This document shows, in pieces, positions 58,096 to 64,000 of a DNA stretch of 64,000 nucleotides (within the stretch, counting starts at the first letter, position 1; each line of letters starts with the position of its first letter). This stretch comes from an uncultured Clostridia bacterium (GTDB taxonomy: Bacteria; Bacillota; Clostridia; Monoglobales; Monoglobaceae), in contig CANRNL010000005.1 of NCBI GenBank assembly GCA_947631965.1, positions 24,036-88,035 on the forward strand, written 5' to 3'. A program made the translations under genes and the position numbers. Under the pieces are notes generated by a model. It did not search any database, was not told the DNA's origin, and saw nothing but the letters and a program-made list of their open reading frames with translations.

Positions 58096-58152
58096 AAAAT
58101 ACTTATATAATACAAAAATTTAATTCGATGCGTCGAGGGCGCCGCACCCTAC
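57844..58152. repeat. Modular palindromic intergenic repeat cluster (copy 2, inverted)
   Basis: Reverse-complement copies of modules seen at 8811-8933: B' at 57844-57873 (two differences), A' at 57896-57919 (exact), a diverged A'' at about 57960-57983, and C' at 58129-58152 (exact). This fills the roughly 650-bp gap between tRNA-Leu and the MerR gene; I see no protein gene in it. Confidence 0.8.
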
Positions 58153-58245
58153 ATTGTGCTTGCGGATATAAAAATAGTTAAATTTTTGTAAATTTGTCAG
58201 TCAAAAGATAAATCAAAACAGATGACGGATTTTAGGTTTAATCCG

Positions 58246-59085
58246 TCATCTGTTTTTAATCAATCCGCTTCTGCTCAGCCTGTCGATTTCTTCCTTGTCT
58301 AAATTCTCAATCGGGACGACAAGGCGCGATACATAATTTTCCCGCGAAAATTCTTTACCGGTATAACCGCTTACGATACCTATACCGCGTTTACAGCCCG
58401 TAGGCTTCAGACCGAGAGTGCGGATTTTTTCATCAAACTCGGCATACGCTTTTATTGTGGTTTGTTCATTTCCGTAGCACAGCATAGAAAACGCCGTGCA
58501 GCTTGGATAAAACACGGTACTGTCATCGGCGCAGGACGGGTCAAGCGGCACACAGCAAATATAAGTATTTTCGCCTTCCTTCGCCGCCCCATCATTGTTA
58601 TGTATAACAAAAAGCCGTTTCGATAAAAGCGGTCTGTAACCCTTTTCCACAGCCTCGCCGAAAAGATTATACATATCGCGGTATTTGTCGCTCCAGTCCG
58701 TGCCCTTAAATTCCTTTTGGTAACAGACATATTCGGGCAGTTTTATAATTTCCAGTTGAAGGTGCTGCTTGTCGTCCATTCTCAGCTTCATTTCTTCATA
58801 CGCTCTTGTAAAAAGCGTAAGACGGCTTTCGAGCATGGCAAGAAGCTCGGACGATTTGCCGCTTGACGCAAAGTATAAATACGCGTCGTCATAATTAAGA
58901 CCCATCTCCAAAAACATTTGAATATGTAAAATTTTTGTAACGTTATAAATATCGTAATAGCGGTACCCTGTATTTTTATCGACGCGCGCGGGAGACAAAA
59001 GGCCTCTGTTCTCCATACGCAGAATAGTCGAACGCGAAACACCACAGCATTTGCACACCTGACCTACCGTAAAAAATTTTTCCAA
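58246..59085 (-). CDS. MerR-family transcriptional regulator
   Basis: 279 residues from TTG 59085, preferred because GGAG (59097-59094) stands 8 bp before it; GTG 59094 overlaps that site and would add three residues. The winged helix reads FFTVGQVCKCCGVSRSTILRME, then GLLSPARVDKNTGYRYYD and a helix typical of MerR DNA-binding domains (1-75). A coiled-coil linker precedes a C-terminal domain of about 150 residues resembling GyrI-like effector-binding domains of multidrug-type regulators (BmrR-like). It is divergent from the SLH gene; the intervening promoter has a dyad in a 19-bp spacer. Likely activator; effector unknown. Confidence 0.9.
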   Translation of the reverse strand: MEKFFTVGQVCKCCGVSRSTILRMENRGLLSPARVDKNTGYRYYDIYNVTKILHIQMFLEMGLNYDDAYLYFASSGKSSELLAMLESRLTLFTRAYEEMKLRMDDKQHLQLEIIKLPEYVCYQKEFKGTDWSDKYRDMYNLFGEAVEKGYRPLLSKRLFVIHNNDGAAKEGENTYICCVPLDPSCADDSTVFYPSCTAFSMLCYGNEQTTIKAYAEFDEKIRTLGLKPTGCKRGIGIVSGYTGKEFSRENYVSRLVVPIENLDKEEIDRLSRSGLIKNR

Positions 59086-59103
59086 AAAAATCACTCCAAA
59101 TTA

Positions 59104-59134
59104 TTGACTTGTTCACGAGTGAACGCGTTATAAT
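59104..59134 (+). promoter_or_regulatory. MerR-type promoter of the SLH/beta-helix gene
   Basis: TTGACT (59104-59109) and TATAAT (59129-59134) are 19 bp apart. The spacer contains a perfect dyad GTTCAC-GA-GTGAAC. It overlaps the 5' end of the divergent MerR gene's control region. The same design stands at 10405-10435. Confidence 0.82.
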
Positions 59135-59205
59135 TATAATGTATGTAAAGAAAAATGTCAATACATAGTATAGTTACAATAGAATTATAACCGGAGGAAT
59201 GAACT

Positions 59206-61761
59206 ATGAGAAAGCGAATTTTAAGCTTAACTGTCGTATTTGCGATGATATTAACATTTATACCGGAGTTTTCGCTGACCGCGTCGGCAGAGAGTCTTAC
59301 GGTTTCGGGCGGCGGCACGGGCATTGCGGGCGATCCGTATAAGATCGCAAACCTTGCCGACCTTGAGGCGTTTTGTGAATATATCAACGACGGCAACGGC
59401 AGCGGTGAGTATTTTAAGCTGACGGATAATATTGATATGTCCGACAAGTACGGCGCGGACAAGAGCGAGGGCGGCACATCATGGACACCGATTGGAGTGT
59501 ATTCAAAGCCGTTTAACGGCATATTTGACGGCGGCGGCTTCACGATAAGCGGACTTTACATTAAATATGTAGCGGGTGACTACACAGGCTACAAAGGTCT
59601 GTTCAGAGAAATAGACACAGAGGGAGATGTTAAAAATCTAACCGTTTCGGGCAGTATCAGCGGCTATGAAACCGTGGGCGGCATCGCGGGATATAACAAA
59701 GGCGTTATCTCAAATTGCCACAATAAATGCACGGTCAACGGTACTCGCAGTGATGTAGGCGGTATCGTGGGACAAAACAGCAGCGGCAGCATTGAAAATT
59801 GCGATAACGCGGGCGCGATAAGCGGTGTCGGAAGTATAGGCGGCATCGTGGGACAAAACGTAGCAAGCGGTAGCATTGAAAATTGCTATAACACGGGCAC
59901 GGTAAGCGGCAGTAACAGAGTAGGCGGCATTGCGGGAAACGACTACTACGGCGGCACCTTTGAAAATTGCTATAACGCTGGAACGGTAAGCGGTAGCGGA
60001 GAATACATAGGCGGCATTGTGGGCTACCACGGCAGCAGCGGCAGCAGCGTTGAAGGGTGCTACTACCTCGATACCTGCGGCGCGGAAGGTCAAGGCACGG
60101 CAAAAACAGAGGACGCGTTTAATTCCGGCGAGGTGGCGTATCTGCTGCAAAACGGTCAGGACACGCAGACGTGGGGACAGAAGCTCAGTGACGGCGCAGA
60201 CGCATATCCCGTGCTTACGAGTGACACAAGTAAAAAGGTTCTGAAAGTTACGTTTGCGACACAGGCAAACGAGGCATACGACGCGAAGTATACAAATCCG
60301 GACGGCACTGTGGAAATGCCGGAAACCCCCGTAAAGGATAATTATACGTTTGAGAAGTGGGCAAAAACGCAGAACGCGGACGGTGACAAGTTTGACGAGA
60401 AAACCCAAGTTACCGAGGATATAACGGTGTATGCTGTGGGGCACGACCATTTCGGCGGCGACAGTGCGGACATCACGCTTAGCGCGACTTACGGCTACGA
60501 AGCGCCGATTACGGTCAATTTGGACGAGCATATGAAGTACGCGAACAAGAGTGTTGCGTCCGAGGATAAGTTTACATACGAAATAAGCGACAAGGGCGAT
60601 ACAGGGGCAAGTATAGTAAGTGATAATACGCTGTCGGTTCCGACAGGGCTTGACGCGGATGATTATACGATTACGGTTACGGCACATGAAAAAGCGCCGC
60701 AGTATTCGATTATGAGCGTGGATAGCTACGGCACGGACGACGTGACGCTCACGGTTAGCGTGAGCATAGAGAGAGCCGCGTCAAGCGTAGTGAGCGCGCC
60801 CGCGGCAAAGGATTTGACGTATGACGGCACGGCGCAGGAGCTTGTCACGGCGGGCGAAACAGCCGACGGCACAATGCAGTACGCTACGGAGCAGGAGGGC
60901 GAGTATTCGTCAACCGTTCCGATGGGTAAGGAAGCGAAGGGCTACACGATATGGTATAAGGTAGTCGGCGACGGCAACCATAACGATTTGGCTCCGCAGT
61001 CGATACAGGCGGAAATAAAGAAGGCATATTCCGTCACCGATGTTGATAATGCAGAAGTAACGTATGGCGACAAATTGACGCTGACAGCTTCAGTGTCAAA
61101 GAAACCGTTTAACGGAATAGGGCTTACGGCGTTGGCAGATAAAGTTGATTTTTATCTCGGCGAAACGCCGCTCGGTTCGGCAGACGTAAGCTATACCGAT
61201 GAGCTGAAAGACAGCGGCACGGCAACTCTCGAAATAACGGCTGACAAGCGTTTTGAAATCGGTGCAAATACAATCCGCGCCGAGTACGGCGGAAGCGTTG
61301 ACCTTGCCGGAAGCGAAAAAGACAGTATCGTTGTGACGGCCAATAAGAAACCGCTTGAATACAGCGTTTCTGCGGAGGGCAAGGTTTATGACGAGAATAC
61401 AGCGATTGATGTAACGCTCACGCCGACAAACAACGGTGAGGACGACGTAACGCTTACGGCAAAGGGTGCGGTATCGTCCCCAAATGCCGGAAGCTACGGC
61501 AAAGTGAATTTAACCGAAATCGCCATTGGCGGCGGCGACGCACAGTATTACAGCGTAGAGGAAAGCAAAAACGACGTTTCCGTTGACGTTCCGATTGAAA
61601 TTGCAAAGGCGGAGGGTACAGCTAGTGTTACAATGGCAGACTACAAGTGCGGCGACGAAAGCGTAAACCCCATTTCCTCGTCCGATACAAACGGAACGGA
61701 AAGCGTAACCTATTCATACGCGCGAAGGGTACTGACGATTACAGCGAGGTCAAGCCTTTGA
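59206..61761 (+). CDS. SLH/beta-helix surface protein, 5' part (frameshifted gene)
   Basis: 851 residues. A signal peptide (1-28, ASA cut) is followed by one block of the same type as in the 18260-29815 protein: GDPYKIANLADLEAF, FKLTDNIDM, FDGGGFTISGLYI and glycine-rich GGIVGQN repeats (about 31-300), predicted beta-helix. An InlB-like unit (about 344-413), an Ig-like MBG unit with YDGTAQELVT (about 524-610, shared with the gene at the window start) and further Ig-like units follow. The frame breaks near 61725: the last residues (RRVLTITARSSL) are out of register. GGAGG lies 8 bp before the ATG. The anchor is encoded only by the 3' part. Confidence 0.8.
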   Translation: MRKRILSLTVVFAMILTFIPEFSLTASAESLTVSGGGTGIAGDPYKIANLADLEAFCEYINDGNGSGEYFKLTDNIDMSDKYGADKSEGGTSWTPIGVYSKPFNGIFDGGGFTISGLYIKYVAGDYTGYKGLFREIDTEGDVKNLTVSGSISGYETVGGIAGYNKGVISNCHNKCTVNGTRSDVGGIVGQNSSGSIENCDNAGAISGVGSIGGIVGQNVASGSIENCYNTGTVSGSNRVGGIAGNDYYGGTFENCYNAGTVSGSGEYIGGIVGYHGSSGSSVEGCYYLDTCGAEGQGTAKTEDAFNSGEVAYLLQNGQDTQTWGQKLSDGADAYPVLTSDTSKKVLKVTFATQANEAYDAKYTNPDGTVEMPETPVKDNYTFEKWAKTQNADGDKFDEKTQVTEDITVYAVGHDHFGGDSADITLSATYGYEAPITVNLDEHMKYANKSVASEDKFTYEISDKGDTGASIVSDNTLSVPTGLDADDYTITVTAHEKAPQYSIMSVDSYGTDDVTLTVSVSIERAASSVVSAPAAKDLTYDGTAQELVTAGETADGTMQYATEQEGEYSSTVPMGKEAKGYTIWYKVVGDGNHNDLAPQSIQAEIKKAYSVTDVDNAEVTYGDKLTLTASVSKKPFNGIGLTALADKVDFYLGETPLGSADVSYTDELKDSGTATLEITADKRFEIGANTIRAEYGGSVDLAGSEKDSIVVTANKKPLEYSVSAEGKVYDENTAIDVTLTPTNNGEDDVTLTAKGAVSSPNAGSYGKVNLTEIAIGGGDAQYYSVEESKNDVSVDVPIEIAKAEGTASVTMADYKCGDESVNPISSSDTNGTESVTYSYARRVLTITARSSL

Positions 61762-63893
61762 CAGTCGGAGAATACACGGTCAGAGCGGTATTTGCGGCAA
61801 CCGATAACTATACCGAGTTGACCGTGACCGACGACTTTACCGTATCGCATGAGTATTCAGCCGATTGGAAAAACAACGAAAATAGTCATTGGCACGATTG
61901 TGTGTGCGGAGCGAAGTCGGACGAAGCGGCTCATGAGGCGGTGATTGACGCGGCTATACCCGCGACCTGTACCGATACAGGCATAACCGAGGGAAGCCAT
62001 TGTGACGTGTGCGGCTATGTTATTACGGCGCAGACAGAAACGGACGCGCTCGGTCACAGCTACGGCGCATGGACAATCACGATAGACCCGACACAGACAG
62101 CGGCAGGTAAAGCAAAACGCGTATGCGCTTTGGACAGCGAACATCAGGAAACAGCGGACGTTCCCGCCTTGAGCGACAGTTCATGGATAAAGGGCGAGCG
62201 TCAGGAGCCGACCGAAACCGAGGCAGGCTATCAAAAGTATATGTCGGACGAATTCGGCGAGTTTACGGAAGTGTTGCCCGCGCTCAACGCGCCGCCGACC
62301 TATGGAGTACGCGGCACGACCTTTGACAGTGACGGCAACCCAAAGGCGGGCGTGCATGTGGTATTAAAGCAGGGTAATACAATATTCGGCTCGCAGGACG
62401 GCGTTGTGTCCGACGAGGACGGCGAGTTTAAGTTTGTCGGTGTAGGAGCGGGTGTATACAATATTATAGCGGAGTTTACGGAAGCGGACGAAACTGTTAC
62501 AGTTACGGAAATGGTCGTAATTACGGACAGCGACGTGGATAATGTGGAGGTAAGACTGCCCACGGCGAAGGCGAACAGCATACTTATCGTTGAGAGTGAT
62601 AACGATACTCCAGACATTGTTGTAGGCGGTCTTGACAGCGTGGCGTTGGATGAAGCTTTGAATATTCCCGATACGAGCCATGTCACCGTTACAATGACTG
62701 TGGAAAATCAGCCTGCGGACAGCGAAAACGCCGAGCAACAGAAAATTGACGAGATTTGCGATAATGCGAATATCAGTTTTATAAATATTGCCCTTGTTAA
62801 GCAAATAGATAACGGCGTTTCGGAGAATATTAAGGAAACGAGAAAACAGCTTACAATCGTAATTCCGTTTGATACCGAAAATAAAACCGACATAACGGTT
62901 TACCGTTACCATGACGGCGAGGCGGCGGCTATGACAAAGGGCGGTACGGGAGAGCGTTATGAGGTCGGCGACGGCGTTATCACAATTTACACGCAGAAAT
63001 TCTCGACCTACGCGGTAGCGTATAACGACCAGTCAACTACTCCGACCCCGACGCCCGATACGGGCAGCACGTCACGCAGCGGCAGCGGTGGTTTATCGTC
63101 ATATACGGTTCAGTTTGAGACAAACGGCGGCAGCAAGGTTACATCACAAAGCATTTCGCGAAACGGCGTTGTGAAAGAGCCGACCGCTCCTACAAAGGAC
63201 GGCTATACGTTCGTGGGTTGGTACACGGATAAAGCTTTGACAACCGAGTATGATTTTACGGCGAAGGTTACAAGCAGCTTTACTCTGTATGCAAAGTGGA
63301 ACGAGAACAAGACGGAAACAACTCCCGCTCCGACGGCAAAATCAATGCCGTTTACGGACGTAAATACAGGCGATTGGTTCTACAATAACGTACAGTATGT
63401 ATACGAAAATGGATTAATGAACGGCATCGGCGGCACCGAGTTCGCGCCGAATGAAACCATCACAAGAGGAATGTTTGTAACAATCCTCTATCGTATGAAC
63501 GGCGAGCCGAATACCGGCGCAAGCACATTTGCCGATGTCCCGTCCGACGCATATTACGCGAATGCGGTCGCATGGGCGAGTGCAAACGGAATTGTTAAAG
63601 GATATTCCGATACCGAGTATGCGCCCGACGATGCTGTAACGCGCGAGCAAGCCGCGGCGATACTGTTCAGATACGCGGCGTATAAAGGCGAAAGTCCGAC
63701 GGGAGCGTGGGCGATACGTCTCGACTACCCCGACCTTGCCGAAATTTCCGACTGGGCGGCCGAGGGCGTTATGTTCTGCACCATGAAGGATATTATGGCA
63801 GGACGTGACAGCGGAGAGTTTGACCCGCAGTCCGACATAACCCGTGCCGAGGGCGCAGCCGTGTTTGAGCGGTATTTGAATATGGCTAAGTAA
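61647..63893 (+). pseudogene. SLH/beta-helix surface protein, 3' part with SLH anchors
   Basis: This frame resumes the protein at about 61731 (GTDDYSEVKPLTVGEY continues the Ig-like unit broken upstream); codons before that are overlap only. It then has a Cys-containing HWHDCVCGAK segment, a carboxypeptidase-regulatory-like domain, a Pro/Thr linker, an InlB B-repeat (TFVGWYTDKALTTEYDF) and three SLH domains (DVNTGDWFYNNVQY, DVPSDAYYANAVAW, then YPDLAEISDWAAEG). It has no start codon with a ribosome site. One added base near 61725 would give a continuous product of about 1562 residues; the gene is otherwise intact. It may be a sequencing error or a true mutation. Confidence 0.75.
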
Positions 63894-63910
63894 AAGTTGT
63901 ATACAAAAAG

Positions 63911-63953
63911 GTGCTATCCTCTTTTGAACTGCACCAAATTGTACGGACAGCAC
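63911..63953. repeat. Inverted repeat near the window end
   Basis: GTGCTATCC (63911-63919) and GGACAGCAC (63945-63953) pair with one mismatch, enclosing CTTTTGAACTGCACC. This resembles ends of IS3-type elements, but no transposase is in the window, so it may be a remnant or an element starting just beyond. Confidence 0.25.
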
Positions 63954-64000
63954 AAAAGACCCCCCTGTGGTAGGGGATATAAAGATTTAAGCAACAAACT

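Noticed and set aside
61690..61765. Programmed frameshifting in the SLH gene
   Set aside because: No slippery heptamer or strong downstream stem is visible; a plain indel is simpler.

Overview
The window looks like chromosomal DNA of an anaerobic, low-to-moderate G+C Bacillota of class Clostridia, probably from a gut-type environment. Three things suggest this: the Gram-positive heat-shock order lepA-hemW-hrcA-grpE-dnaK-dnaJ-prmA-rsmE with a perfect CIRCE operator, the cluster DUF512 radical SAM-der-plsY-gpsA, and a diphosphate-type phosphofructokinase. Several very large secreted proteins with S-layer homology (SLH) anchors are also typical of such organisms. Species cannot be named from the sequence alone.

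Region 1 (1-29815) is dominated by surface proteins. It opens with the 3' end of a repeat-rich surface protein. A 2462-residue SLH protein follows (1180-8568), with a tiny gene for a peptide carrying a double-glycine leader-like motif directly behind it (8582-8728). Next come an inverted-repeat cluster, a convergent CLC-type anion transporter, and a two-gene operon for a 2574-residue paralogue of the first giant protein (10522-18246) and a 3851-residue SLH/beta-helix protein (18260-29815).

Region 2 (29816-37354) holds small standalone units: a DUF308 membrane protein and a two-TM potassium channel, tRNA-Arg, a small conserved protein, an SGNH hydrolase, purA, an SH3b-NlpC/P60 cell-wall hydrolase, a cysteine-rich protein, a nitroreductase and a GH32-like protein that has lost its catalytic motifs.

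Region 3 (37441-57297) is core genome. It carries a degenerate ComEC-type metallo-hydrolase with lepA and hemW; the HrcA/CIRCE heat-shock operon running into prmA and rsmE; a small carbohydrate module (DUF4038 glycosidase, alpha/beta hydrolase, DUF624 membrane protein); DUF512-der-plsY-gpsA; and convergent PPi-phosphofructokinase.

Region 4 (57464-64000) starts with tRNA-Leu, then about 650 bp of nested palindromic repeats. A MerR-family regulator follows, divergent from another SLH/beta-helix surface-protein gene that is split by one frameshift.

The most notable regulatory signal joins the two ends of the window. The promoter between the MerR gene and the SLH gene has the MerR hallmark of a dyad inside a 19-bp -35/-10 spacer. 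A nearly identical promoter, same spacer and same 16-bp upstream block, sits before the two-gene giant surface-protein operon 48.7 kb away. This suggests one regulator controls a dispersed surface-protein regulon.
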